A DNA stretch of 64,000 nt from positions 434,001 through 498,000 of the forward strand of contig NZ_JABWRF020000004.1 in the NCBI RefSeq assembly GCF_014268805.2, in the 5' to 3' direction. Origin of the DNA: Pseudomonas farsensis (GTDB lineage Bacteria; Pseudomonadota; Gammaproteobacteria; Pseudomonadales; Pseudomonadaceae). Of this stretch, positions 52,076 through 60,298 are shown piece after piece; the first letter of the stretch is position 1, and the number at the start of each line of letters is the position of its first letter. The notes under the pieces are model-generated. The model worked only from the letters and a program-made list of their open reading frames with translations. It did not search any database and was not told where the DNA came from. The position numbers were made by a program, and so were the translations under genes.

Positions 52076-53044
52076 TCACGACGACTGCGCGCCTCGGTAG
52101 AGTTGCTCACGCAAAACCGGCTCATGCATCGGCTTTCCCCGCAACGCAGTTATATCCTGCTTAGGCGACAATCCAAACAGGCGACTGTACTCCCTGCTGA
52201 ACTGCGAAGGGCTTTCGTAGCCTACCTTGAATGATGCCGTTGAAGCATCGTGATGCTCGTTGAGCATCAATCGTTTCGCTTCATTGAGACGCAACCATTT
52301 CTGGTACTGAAGCGGACTCATCCCTGTCAGTTGCCGAAAATGCTGATGGAACGAAGAGCTGCTCATCTGCACACGGCTGGCCAACTCATCAATTCGGAGC
52401 TGGGATGCAAAGTTGATCTTCAACCAGTTAATGGCTTTGCCAACTCGATAACCTTGGCTGTCAATTGCTGCAATGCGGCGCAACTTCTCCGCCTGGTCGC
52501 TGAGTAATAGTCGGTAGTGGATTTCGCGCTGAAGCATCGGCGCGAGCACTGGAATTGCCTCGGGTTCTTCCAACAAGGCGACTAAGCGGCAGAAGGGGTT
52601 CAGGATGGCATCGGTCAGCGTGCCAATGCCCACCCCTGCACCCGATTGGCGTTCCTTGCGCGGTGGTAGGCAGCCTTGCGCGATCAGTTCCGCCAGAATG
52701 CGTTGGTCGAGCTGAAATGCCAGTCCGAGGCATGGGCGTCCAGGGCTTGCCTCTGTGACTTCGGAGTTGGCAGGAAGGTCGACGGAGGTGACCAAAAATC
52801 GGGAGGTGTCGTAAGCGTATGCTTCACCTCCTACCCACATCTTTTTTGCGCCGTCTACGACCAGGACGATGCTGGGCGGCACCATGCAAACCACTGGCGG
52901 AGCAGGGGCGTCACGGCGAAACAAACCAAGCCCGGCGATGGCAGTGGCAAAATCTCCAGTACTGGGCGTTCGCTTGCCGATCCGTCTGATCAATCCATTC
53001 TGGCCGCCACTTTCTTGCTCGGTCAGTGTCATTTCAGCATTCAT
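52076..53044 (-). CDS. AraC-family transcriptional regulator
   Basis: A 322-aa AraC regulator. The N-terminal AraC_N cupin-like domain (about 35-190) includes VVCMVPPSIVLVVDGAKKMW. The C-terminal double helix-turn-helix (about 205-305) has RIDELASRVQMSSSSFHQHF and FKVGYESPSQFSREYSRLFG then SPKQDI. The start at 53044 has GAGGAGA upstream. It is divergent from an MFS exporter and an exported hydrolase, which it probably controls; this AraC/MFS/hydrolase arrangement recurs in pseudomonads. Confidence 0.93.
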   Translation of the reverse strand: MNAEMTLTEQESGGQNGLIRRIGKRTPSTGDFATAIAGLGLFRRDAPAPPVVCMVPPSIVLVVDGAKKMWVGGEAYAYDTSRFLVTSVDLPANSEVTEASPGRPCLGLAFQLDQRILAELIAQGCLPPRKERQSGAGVGIGTLTDAILNPFCRLVALLEEPEAIPVLAPMLQREIHYRLLLSDQAEKLRRIAAIDSQGYRVGKAINWLKINFASQLRIDELASRVQMSSSSFHQHFRQLTGMSPLQYQKWLRLNEAKRLMLNEHHDASTASFKVGYESPSQFSREYSRLFGLSPKQDITALRGKPMHEPVLREQLYRGAQSS

Positions 53045-53272
53045 TTCAACTGTTCTCCTCTAGCCCTGGACTCTAATCCTGCGCGCTGTAAAAACCTACC
53101 AATACGCCTGAGGTTTGTCGGATTAGGCAAATAATCTAGAGGAACCCGCTACTGCTGCGTCGGGCGCACCGCACACAATTGTCAGCGTGAGCGAAGCCGC
53201 GTTTGGCTGCCGTTTTGCACGGCCAAGCGTGTCTTTCGCCCCCCAAGTGGACATTAGTGAGGATAGACGCCC

Positions 53273-54544
53273 GTGTTATCAAATGCTGCTTCCACCACGC
53301 CTCAAGGAGACAACCCCAAAGCCTGGGGAGCCGTGATGGCGATGTCATTGGCGGCGTTTGCCCTGGTTGCCTCCGAGTTCATGCCGGTCAGCTTGCTCAC
53401 CCCAGTGGCAACGGACCTCCATCTCACCGAGGGGCAGGCTGGGATGGGCATATCGGTATCGGGACTCTTTGCACTGATCACCGCATTGTTCATCGCGCCC
53501 GTCGCCGCAAAGTTGGAGCGCAAGGGGCTATTGCTCTCGATGATCATCATCATGGTTATCTCAGGCACCGTGGTGGCCTTTGCCCCTAGCTACGTGGCGT
53601 TCATGGCTGGGCGCGCATTGATCGGTGTGGCCATCGGCGGCTTCTGGTCGTTGAGTGCTGCCACCTCCATGCGCCTGGTCCCGGCGGACCAAGTTCCGCG
53701 AGCGCTGGCCCTGGTCAATGGAGGCAATGCGCTCGCGACCGTGATTGCCGCTCCAGTGGGCAGCTATCTGGGCGAAGTCATTGGCTGGCGATGGGCATTT
53801 TTTACCGTGGTACCGGTAGCCATGATTGCCTTGGCCTGGTTGATGCTCAGCATGCCCAAATTATCTCTAAGCCAGACCGCGCAGGGCTCAGCCAATGTTC
53901 TGCTGCTTCTGAAAAAGCCTCCAATCGCATTTGGAATGCTTGCGGTCGTCGGTTTTTTCATGGGCCAGTTCATGCTTTTTACCTACCTGCGGCCGTTCCT
54001 TGAAACGATAACCGGCCTCGATGTTTCGATGGTTTCTTTCGTGCTGCTGTTGATAGGCATTGGCGGCCTTCTAGGCACATTCCTGATTGGGCCTTTCCTC
54101 AAAGGCAATGGGCTGTACCGCACGCTTGTCTGCGTGCCCATCATGATGGCGGGGATCGCCATAGCACTGGTAATAGTTGGCAAGTCACTGCTCGCCACCG
54201 CCGCGCTACTGGCCATCTGGGGCTTGATCGCTACCGCCACGCCTGTTGCATGGTTCACATGGATTGCACGCGTCGTGCCTGACGACGTCGAGGCGGGGGG
54301 AGGGTTGTTCGTCGCGATATGCCAGCTTGCGATTGCACTTGGAGGAACTGTCGGGGGAGTCATTTTCGATGCGCACGGCTATCGATCGACCTTTGCCACA
54401 AGTGCACTGCTACTTGCGGCCACTGCGGTTCTCGCCTTCCTCGCCAGCCAATCTGCGAATCGAGCCGCTGCCAACGAACTGAACTTCGCTTCCCAGGAGC
54501 GGTGGCGTGGGGCTGGTGATTCATTGCCATCCTCTGAGCGCTGA
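53273..54544 (+). CDS. MFS efflux transporter (DHA1, YdhP/AraJ-like)
   Basis: A 423-aa transporter with 12 helices starting with GTG at 53273 after GAGGA. SEFMPVSLLTPVATDLHLTE near 38-57, GRALIGVAIGGFWSLSAATS near 118-137 (motif C region) and APVGSYLGEVIGWRWAFF near 163-180 are typical of DHA1 sugar/drug exporters of the AraJ/YdhP/NepI type. It is regulated together with the divergent AraC gene. The substrate is unknown. The downstream hydrolase gene starts 60 bp after the stop and may share the transcript. Confidence 0.9.
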   Translation: MLSNAASTTPQGDNPKAWGAVMAMSLAAFALVASEFMPVSLLTPVATDLHLTEGQAGMGISVSGLFALITALFIAPVAAKLERKGLLLSMIIIMVISGTVVAFAPSYVAFMAGRALIGVAIGGFWSLSAATSMRLVPADQVPRALALVNGGNALATVIAAPVGSYLGEVIGWRWAFFTVVPVAMIALAWLMLSMPKLSLSQTAQGSANVLLLLKKPPIAFGMLAVVGFFMGQFMLFTYLRPFLETITGLDVSMVSFVLLLIGIGGLLGTFLIGPFLKGNGLYRTLVCVPIMMAGIAIALVIVGKSLLATAALLAIWGLIATATPVAWFTWIARVVPDDVEAGGGLFVAICQLAIALGGTVGGVIFDAHGYRSTFATSALLLAATAVLAFLASQSANRAAANELNFASQERWRGAGDSLPSSER

Positions 54545-54604
54545 ATCAGCCAGAAGCCGCCCGATAAGACAACCTTGATCACCATCACTCACAGGCACAC
54601 CGTC

Positions 54605-55687
54605 ATGACACATAACATCGCCCCCACGAACTCGTTCAAGGCCACCGTCCTTGCGTTTGCCGTCGCAATGATGGGTATGGAGTCGGCTACGGCTCAGTCC
54701 CCTGTCACCACCGCTGATCCTTCAATGAATCTGGTTCAGAGCTGGGACAAAACCTTCCCGAAAAGTGACAAAGTCGATCACCAGAAGGTCACCTTCAAAA
54801 ACCGCTACGGCATCACCCTCGCGGCCGATGTTTATACCCCCAGGAGCCGTGGCAATCAGCGACTGGCCGCGATCGTCGTCAGTGGTCCTTTCGGTGCAGT
54901 CAAAGAGCAAGCGTCTGGTATGTACGCACAAACAATGGCCGAGCGCGGGTTCGTCACCCTGGCCTTCGATGCGTCCTATACCGGCGAAAGCAGCGGTGAG
55001 CCTCGCAACGTCGCCTCTCCTGATATCAACACCGAAGACTTCATGGCAGCAGTGGACTTCATTGGGTTGCAGCCCAACGTCGACCGGGAGCGCATTGGCG
55101 TGATCGGCATCTGCGGCATGGGCGGCATGGCGTTGAACGCCGTAGCGGTAGACAAGCGAGTCAAGGCGGTTGTTGCCAGCACCATGTACGACATGAGCCG
55201 GGTCATGTCCAAAGGCTACAACGACAGCGTGACGGCTGAGCAGCGCACGCAGGCTCTGGAGCAGTTGAGCAGGCAACGGTGGGAGGACGCCAGCAACGGA
55301 ACCCCTGCTTATCAACCTGCTTACAACAAGCTAAAAGGCGGTGAGACACAATTCCTGGTCGAATACGCCGATTACTACATGACCCCTCGTGGCTATCACG
55401 CCAGAGCGGTCAACTCTGGCAATTCCTGGACTATCACGACACCGCAAGCGTTCATGAATATGCCGATCCTGACCTATATCAAGGAGATTTCGCCGCGCCC
55501 CATTCTGTTTGTGCATGGCGAAAAGGCCCACTCGCGCTATTTTTCTGAAACTGCCTACGCCGCAGCGCAACAGCCGAAGGAACTGCTGATCGTCAAAGGC
55601 GCCACACACGTCGACCTCTATGACAACCAGGACAAGATCCCCTTCGATGCGATGACCACATTCTTCAGTGAGCACCTGAAAATTTGA
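54605..55687 (+). CDS. Exported alpha/beta hydrolase with cysteine nucleophile
   Basis: A 360-aa protein with an N-terminal signal peptide (SFKATVLAFAVAMMGMESATA then QSPVTT). The alpha/beta-hydrolase core runs from about residue 60. The nucleophile elbow is G-I-C-G-M-G with Cys170, not Ser, as in dienelactone hydrolases. The acid is probably in the LFVHGEKAHSRY region, and His is in KGATHVDLYD near 340. It resembles the YcjY/dienelactone-hydrolase-like group. The start at 54605 (MTHNIAPTNS) is chosen because it leads directly into the signal peptide. It follows the MFS exporter and probably shares its AraC control. Confidence 0.85.
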   Translation: MTHNIAPTNSFKATVLAFAVAMMGMESATAQSPVTTADPSMNLVQSWDKTFPKSDKVDHQKVTFKNRYGITLAADVYTPRSRGNQRLAAIVVSGPFGAVKEQASGMYAQTMAERGFVTLAFDASYTGESSGEPRNVASPDINTEDFMAAVDFIGLQPNVDRERIGVIGICGMGGMALNAVAVDKRVKAVVASTMYDMSRVMSKGYNDSVTAEQRTQALEQLSRQRWEDASNGTPAYQPAYNKLKGGETQFLVEYADYYMTPRGYHARAVNSGNSWTITTPQAFMNMPILTYIKEISPRPILFVHGEKAHSRYFSETAYAAAQQPKELLIVKGATHVDLYDNQDKIPFDAMTTFFSEHLKI

Positions 55688-55877
55688 GTCGTTGCAGTTA
55701 GGTGCATGAGCATCAGTCATCCATTTCAGGAGCGAGTTGCGCGGGTTACCGGCCTGGCGGTGGATCACTGCGGGCCGCTCTGTCCGAAAGACGCAAGAGC
55801 ACGACCGGCCGACAGGCGTTGCTCTATGGCAAACCCGCGTACCCGGTGATAATGGCCGCAACCAAAAGGGCCATTTC

Positions 55878-56291
55878 ATGCTGACCATCTCCAACAACGT
55901 GCATCTCCCGGATGCCGAAATCGAGCTCACCTACATCCGCGCGCAAGGCGCCGGTGGGCAGAACGTCAACAAGGTGTCCAGCGCCGTTCACCTGCGCTTC
56001 AACATCCCAGCCTCGTCATTGCCCGAGTTCTACAAGGAGCGGCTACTGGCGCTGCGTGACAGCCGTATTACCAGCGACGGCGTGCTGATCATCAAGGCCC
56101 AGCAATACCGCACCCAGGAGCAGAACCGCACTGACGCCCTGGCGCGCCTTGCCGAGTTGATCATCGCTGCCGGCAAGACCGAAAAGAAACGCCGCCCCAC
56201 CAAGCCGACCCTTGGCTCCAAGACCCGCCGCCTCGATGGCAAAGCCAGGCGCAGCACCGTCAAGGCGGGGCGGGGGAAGGTAGATTTCTAA
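55878..56291 (+). CDS. arfB: Alternative ribosome-rescue factor ArfB (YaeJ)
   Basis: A 137-aa ribosome-rescue peptidyl-tRNA hydrolase. It has the release-factor GGQ at residues 26-28 (RAQGAGGQNVNKVSSAV) and a basic C-terminal tail (KKRRPTKPTLGSKTRRLDGK and onward) that occupies the mRNA channel of stalled ribosomes. The start MLTISNNVHLPDAEIEL at 55878 gives the usual length (about 140). It marks a return to core-like composition after the accessory region. Confidence 0.94.
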   Translation: MLTISNNVHLPDAEIELTYIRAQGAGGQNVNKVSSAVHLRFNIPASSLPEFYKERLLALRDSRITSDGVLIIKAQQYRTQEQNRTDALARLAELIIAAGKTEKKRRPTKPTLGSKTRRLDGKARRSTVKAGRGKVDF

Positions 56292-56328
56292 GCGCGTCGG
56301 GCGCTGCGATCCGCCTTTCGCTCCTTGG

Positions 56329-57003
56329 TTAGCTATGACTCAACGAAAGGCCGCTGATCACGCAGATCGACCCATCCGCAGCAGGCGTCGAGTCGGTGTA
56401 ATCAACCTGGTTGTAAACCCCCCCATGAAACTCGAACAGCCGAGTGCCCCAGGTAGCGTCAAGTTGCAGGGCGCCGGACGAACCTGATACGCCGTTGCAT
56501 TTAGCCTCAACAGTCACTATGCCTTTGGCGGTAGCGTGGATGCTCACCGTGAATTCCGCCCCAAGCGGCACCCCCTTGAGCACTGTCGAGTTCACCGGCG
56601 TGGTCTGGTTGTACTTGGTGCGAAAGCCCATGGTGATGTTGCCCTTGTTCCAGAACACCTTCACCGGCGGGCTGTCATCACCCCTGACATGGATCTGCGA
56701 GATCACCACCTTCTGCGCCGAGTTGACCTTGGTGACGGTCATCCGTTGACGGTTCCAGTGATCGGCCGCACTGGCGAGGGTCCAGTTGCTCGGCTCGGAC
56801 CATTCGCAACGGGTGCGGTGGGTGCTTTTGCTCGAGGCGCCCTTGGTGGGGGCAGAGAGCTTTACGGAGCCATCGGACAAAACGGTCACGTATTGCGGAA
56901 ACCGTTCTATTGCCTGTGCGCCGCTGAGCTCCAGGGCGACAAGGTTTGTGGATGAAGTCGCTGCTGGGGTTGTGATGGTCAGTTTGTCGATATTGACGGT
57001 CAT
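56329..57003 (-). CDS. Polysaccharide lyase family 7 (alginate-lyase-like) protein
   Basis: A 224-aa protein of the alginate lyase 2 (PL7) jelly-roll family. The QIH catalytic motif is at 103-105 (VVISQIHVRGDD), with a degenerate first motif RTRCEWSE at 63-70 in place of R(S/T)ELR, and GGVYNQVDY near 194-202 in place of YFKAGVYNQ. The Tyr and His of the active site are kept. There is no signal peptide, so the protein may stay in the cytoplasm or be exported by another route. It starts at 57003 with AGGAG eight bases upstream. It probably cleaves alginate oligomers or binds them. Confidence 0.85.
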   Translation of the reverse strand: MTVNIDKLTITTPAATSSTNLVALELSGAQAIERFPQYVTVLSDGSVKLSAPTKGASSKSTHRTRCEWSEPSNWTLASAADHWNRQRMTVTKVNSAQKVVISQIHVRGDDSPPVKVFWNKGNITMGFRTKYNQTTPVNSTVLKGVPLGAEFTVSIHATAKGIVTVEAKCNGVSGSSGALQLDATWGTRLFEFHGGVYNQVDYTDSTPAADGSICVISGLSLSHS

Positions 57004-57161
57004 GGCACTTCTCCTAGTGGCGGGAGGGGTGAAATGTGGCAGCCCGGTTCGGGCTGCGGCTCGGTGGCCGTCTAACCGTTTGGTTTTTGCGTTTGCTACA
57101 GGCCTCGGCAGTTGACCAGAAGCTGCAAGGTGGTCATGTCTGGCGCGACGAGACGCGTTTG

Positions 57162-57177
57162 CTGTATGCCCATACAG
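57162..57177. promoter_or_regulatory. LexA-box-like palindrome
   Basis: CTGTATGCCCATACAG is a perfect 16-bp palindrome with the CTGT-N8-ACAG form of SOS boxes. It lies in the 263-bp gap between the PL7 gene (starting at 57003, leftward) and the 3' end of the DUF1275 gene. If used, it would control the leftward transcript toward the PL7 gene. Confidence 0.5.
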
Positions 57178-57266
57178 TATGCATCGAATTTCGGGTGTGC
57201 GCAGGAAAAAGTAGCTCGGCCATTGAAACAGATCAGTTTCGCAGGCCTCTAGCCGTTGCCGATGGA

Positions 57267-57959
57267 CTACTTTGGCATGTAGGTCCGTTGCCAGCGGCGC
57301 GGAATGATGAGCGAAGCGGTGCCAAGCCCTGCGGCAACCAAGCCATTGATCGCGAGAGCGGCAATACCGAACTTGTTCTGCAGGAGTGCCCCAACCACAG
57401 CACCGATCAGCATGCCGAGCCAAGGGACAAGCTGCACACGCCAGCCGGGTTTTCTCTCGCCCAGCAGCCAGCGCCCCAAACCCCGACCGAACCGGGAGAG
57501 TGCGCCGGTTACGTAGGTCAGTCCGATGGGCAGGCCATTAACTTCTTCCACGACCGCGTTGATCATGCCCATCGACAAGGCCGCGCAGAGCAGCACGATC
57601 AACTGGGTGGGCATTAGCGCCGCCAGGCAAAGTAGTAGTGCGACGCATAGAAGCAGCGGCCAAGACCGCCTATTGACCAGTCGGGCGACAATAACGCCCA
57701 GCGCATTGCCCAAGATAAACGCCACGATCAGCGCTGTGATGCCAAGCATGGCGTGGGTATCGCCGTGACTGATCGAAACTGCAAGCCGCGTTGTGTTGCC
57801 GCTCATGAAGGACACGAAATCGCCGGTAGCCGTAAAGCCGACGGCATCGGTCATGCCGGCGAGAAAAGAAAGTGCGGCCACGAAGCAAAGCCCGACCTTC
57901 CCTCGAATTTTGGCAATTCGCTTGCCTCGGGCTGTGTAAAGGCCTGGCTCAGGCAGCAT
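57267..57959 (-). CDS. DUF1275 (YoaK-family) membrane protein
   Basis: A 230-aa membrane protein with about six helices. SFLAGMTDAVGFTATGDFVS then FMSGNTTRLA near 25-55 is the DUF1275 hallmark (D-x-x-x-F/Y..G.F.S..TGN). Other helices include ITALIVAFILGNALGVIVA and VPWLGMLIGAVVGALLQNKFG. The start MLPEPGLYTARG at 57959 is chosen; further upstream codons do not fit. Function is unknown; some relatives are linked to stress responses. Confidence 0.85.
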   Translation of the reverse strand: MLPEPGLYTARGKRIAKIRGKVGLCFVAALSFLAGMTDAVGFTATGDFVSFMSGNTTRLAVSISHGDTHAMLGITALIVAFILGNALGVIVARLVNRRSWPLLLCVALLLCLAALMPTQLIVLLCAALSMGMINAVVEEVNGLPIGLTYVTGALSRFGRGLGRWLLGERKPGWRVQLVPWLGMLIGAVVGALLQNKFGIAALAINGLVAAGLGTASLIIPRRWQRTYMPK

Positions 57960-58112
57960 TTGGATTATCCATGTCCGTGAATTCCGGCCATTTTGGGGCG
58001 CAGAATGACCCCTGCATAGTGGAACGTGTCGATCTCTTCCTGCGCCGCCTAAGTGACGGGCCTGTCGACGCAGGTTAACTTTCATGACGGACTAATTGAG
58101 AAGGAAGTGCGC

Positions 58113-58313
58113 ATGCTGTGGTTCGGAACCGACAAGGCCAGGTTCAAGGTGCAACGGCTCATCATGAGCGCGGTACTGTTGTTGGCGCTGTTTTTCCTTG
58201 CTGTGCAGATCGAAGGCTACGTATCGGGAAGCGCCGGGTTGGGCGATGTTCTGGACGGCCTGTTCATCACAGGTTTTGCTGCTGGCATGTTCTACCTCGC
58301 AGGCAAATGGTGA
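58113..58313 (+). CDS. Small membrane protein (unknown)
   Basis: A 66-aa protein, MLWFGTDKARFKVQRLIMSA then VLLLALFFLAVQIEGYVSGS, with two predicted membrane helices (about 14-33 and 45-63, LDGLFITGFAAGMFYLAGKW). The ATG at 58113 has AAGGAAG upstream. No family is recognised. It precedes a small charged protein by 84 bp. Confidence 0.65.
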   Translation: MLWFGTDKARFKVQRLIMSAVLLLALFFLAVQIEGYVSGSAGLGDVLDGLFITGFAAGMFYLAGKW

Positions 58314-58397
58314 TCGGAAGCAGGCGGGTCACGCAATTGCGATGAACTGCCCGGCCACAGGGCTGCCGAAAAGAACATCACCCAAGGAGTTAGCGTC

Positions 58398-58514
58398 ATG
58401 ACCGAGCAGCGCAACGACCATAAGGAGCAAGAGGTGCCAGCGCACTCCACTGAAGAGGAGAGGGCGCGGCTAAAGGACAAGAACAAGGACGGCATCCCAC
58501 CAGGGGCTGAGTAA
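58398..58514 (+). CDS. Small 38-aa charged protein (unknown)
   Basis: A 38-codon frame, MTEQRNDHKEQEVPAHSTEE then ERARLKDKNKDGIPPGAE, starts at ATG 58398 with AAGGAG about ten bases upstream. It is extremely hydrophilic (about half charged residues) and probably disordered. The good ribosome site and lack of shadowing by another gene argue that it is real. Confidence 0.55.
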   Translation: MTEQRNDHKEQEVPAHSTEEERARLKDKNKDGIPPGAE

Positions 58515-58576
58515 AGGGCCACGCAGCGCTGGAGGGCCCAGGCTGCTTTGGCCTTGGGCAGCATGATATCGGCAAG

Positions 58577-60298
58577 TCACTCAACCCTGCCGATCTGCGC
58601 ACATGCGTCGTAGTAATGCCCCGGTGCCCCAATAATCCTTAACGTGCCTGCACATGGTGCCTTTACCTGCGTCTCCATTTTCATCGCTTCCATCACCGCG
58701 ATCACTTGCCCCGCCTCAACGCTGGCGCCGTGCTCGACGACCCACGCATGCAGGTTACCGGCGACCGGTGTCGTCACGCTGTGCTCATCCGCGGTTGCCG
58801 TTTCCAGCGCAGCCGCCGCAGTGCCATTGACCTTGATGCCGGTCAGTAACGCGGCAGGCAGGCCGAGTTGATGGCGCTTGCCATCGATCTCGACGAAGGT
58901 GCGCAGCACACTGGCGTCGACCGGGGTAGCGTTGCGTGGGGCGATGCTGATGCGTTCGGCAAACTCGGTTTCGATCCAGCGCGTATGCACGGCGAACCTG
59001 CCAGCGGCGGTGAAATCGTCGTGGTCCATGACCGCACGGTGGAACGGCAGCACGCTGGCCACACCTTCGATACGAAACTCGGCCAGCGCGCGACGGGCGC
59101 GGCGGATGGCTTGCTCGCGGGTGGCGCCGGTGACGATGAGCTTGGCGATCATCGAGTCGAAGTGTGCTGACACGCGCGAGCCTTCGATCACGCCGCTGTC
59201 CAGACGCACCCCGGGGCCGCTCGGCGGCTGGAAGGTTTCGAGAGTGCCGGGGGTCGGCAGAAAACCGTTGCCGGCATCTTCGGCGTTGATGCGGAATTCG
59301 AAGCTGTGCCCGCGTGGCGCCGGGGTGGTGTTGAACGAAAGCGCCAAGCCATCGGCAACGCGCAGTTGCTCAAGCACCAGGTCCACGCCGCTGGTTTCTT
59401 CGGTGACCGGGTGCTCCACCTGCAACCGGGTGTTGACTTCAAGAAACGACAGCGTGCCATCGGCGCTGAGCAAAAACTCGACGGTGCCGGCGCCGACGTA
59501 GCCGGCCTCGGCACATATATCATGGGCCGAGGTGTGGATGCGCTGGCGCAGGTCGTCGTCCAGGAACGGTGCAGGGGCTTCCTCGACCAGCTTCTGGTTG
59601 CGCCGTTGCAGCGAACAGTCGCGCGTGCCGACCACGACCACGCGGCCGTAGCGGTCGGCGATGATTTGCGCCTCGATGTGCCGGGGGCGGTCGAGAAAGC
59701 GTTCGACGAAGCATTCGCCACGGCCAAAGGCACTGACTGCTTCACGCACAGCTGAGGCGTACAGGTCGTCGATTTCATCGAGCTGCCAGGCCACCTTGAG
59801 GCCGCGTCCGCCGCCGCCGAAGGCGGCCTTGATGGCAATCGGCAGGCCGTGTCGCTCGGCGAATGCACGGACTTCGTTGGCATCGCGCACCGGGTCCTGG
59901 GTGCCGGCCACCAGCGGAGCACCCACCTTGAGTGCGATGCGCCGGGCTTGCACCTTGTCGCCGAGGGCGTCGATGGTTTGCGGGTCGGGCCCGATCCAGG
60001 TCAGCCCTGCGGCCAGTACGGCGCGGGCAAAATCGGCGCGTTCGGACAAAAACCCGTAACCGGGGTGTACGGCATCGGCGCCGGCGCGGGCGGCCACCGC
60101 CAGCAGTTTGTCGATGTTCAGGTAGGTGTCGGTGGGGCGCTGGCCTTCAAGGGCGTAGGCTTCGTCGGCCTGGCTGACGTGCAAGGCGTCGCTATCGGCA
60201 TCGCTGTACACCGCCACGCAGGCTACCCCGTAGTCACGGCAGGCACGGGCGATACGCACGGCAATTTCGCCGCGGTTGGCTATCAGGACCTTTTGCAT
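58577..60298 (-). CDS. Biotin carboxylase with C-terminal biotin carboxyl carrier domain
   Basis: A 573-aa fusion. The biotin carboxylase part (1 to about 450) has the N-terminal MQKVLIANRGEIAVRIARAC, the ATP-grasp loop KAAFGGGGRGLK near 158-169 and EVNTRLQVEHPVTEE near 285-300. The BCCP domain carries the biotinyl lysine at K540 in EAMKMETQ. There is no carboxyltransferase domain. Its ATG overlaps the stop of the fused pxpB-pxpC gene by four bases (ATGA), and KipI/KipA-type proteins are homologous to the carboxyltransferase domain of urea carboxylase. So the pair could work as a split biotin-dependent carboxylase. It is the last gene of the pxp operon. Confidence 0.93.
   Translation of the reverse strand: MQKVLIANRGEIAVRIARACRDYGVACVAVYSDADSDALHVSQADEAYALEGQRPTDTYLNIDKLLAVAARAGADAVHPGYGFLSERADFARAVLAAGLTWIGPDPQTIDALGDKVQARRIALKVGAPLVAGTQDPVRDANEVRAFAERHGLPIAIKAAFGGGGRGLKVAWQLDEIDDLYASAVREAVSAFGRGECFVERFLDRPRHIEAQIIADRYGRVVVVGTRDCSLQRRNQKLVEEAPAPFLDDDLRQRIHTSAHDICAEAGYVGAGTVEFLLSADGTLSFLEVNTRLQVEHPVTEETSGVDLVLEQLRVADGLALSFNTTPAPRGHSFEFRINAEDAGNGFLPTPGTLETFQPPSGPGVRLDSGVIEGSRVSAHFDSMIAKLIVTGATREQAIRRARRALAEFRIEGVASVLPFHRAVMDHDDFTAAGRFAVHTRWIETEFAERISIAPRNATPVDASVLRTFVEIDGKRHQLGLPAALLTGIKVNGTAAAALETATADEHSVTTPVAGNLHAWVVEHGASVEAGQVIAVMEAMKMETQVKAPCAGTLRIIGAPGHYYDACAQIGRVE

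Noticed and set aside
26706..53000. A clear right attachment repeat of tRNA-Ser
   Set aside because: I looked for a copy of the tRNA 3' end (for example CGCTTCCGCCA) to the right and found none that I could support.
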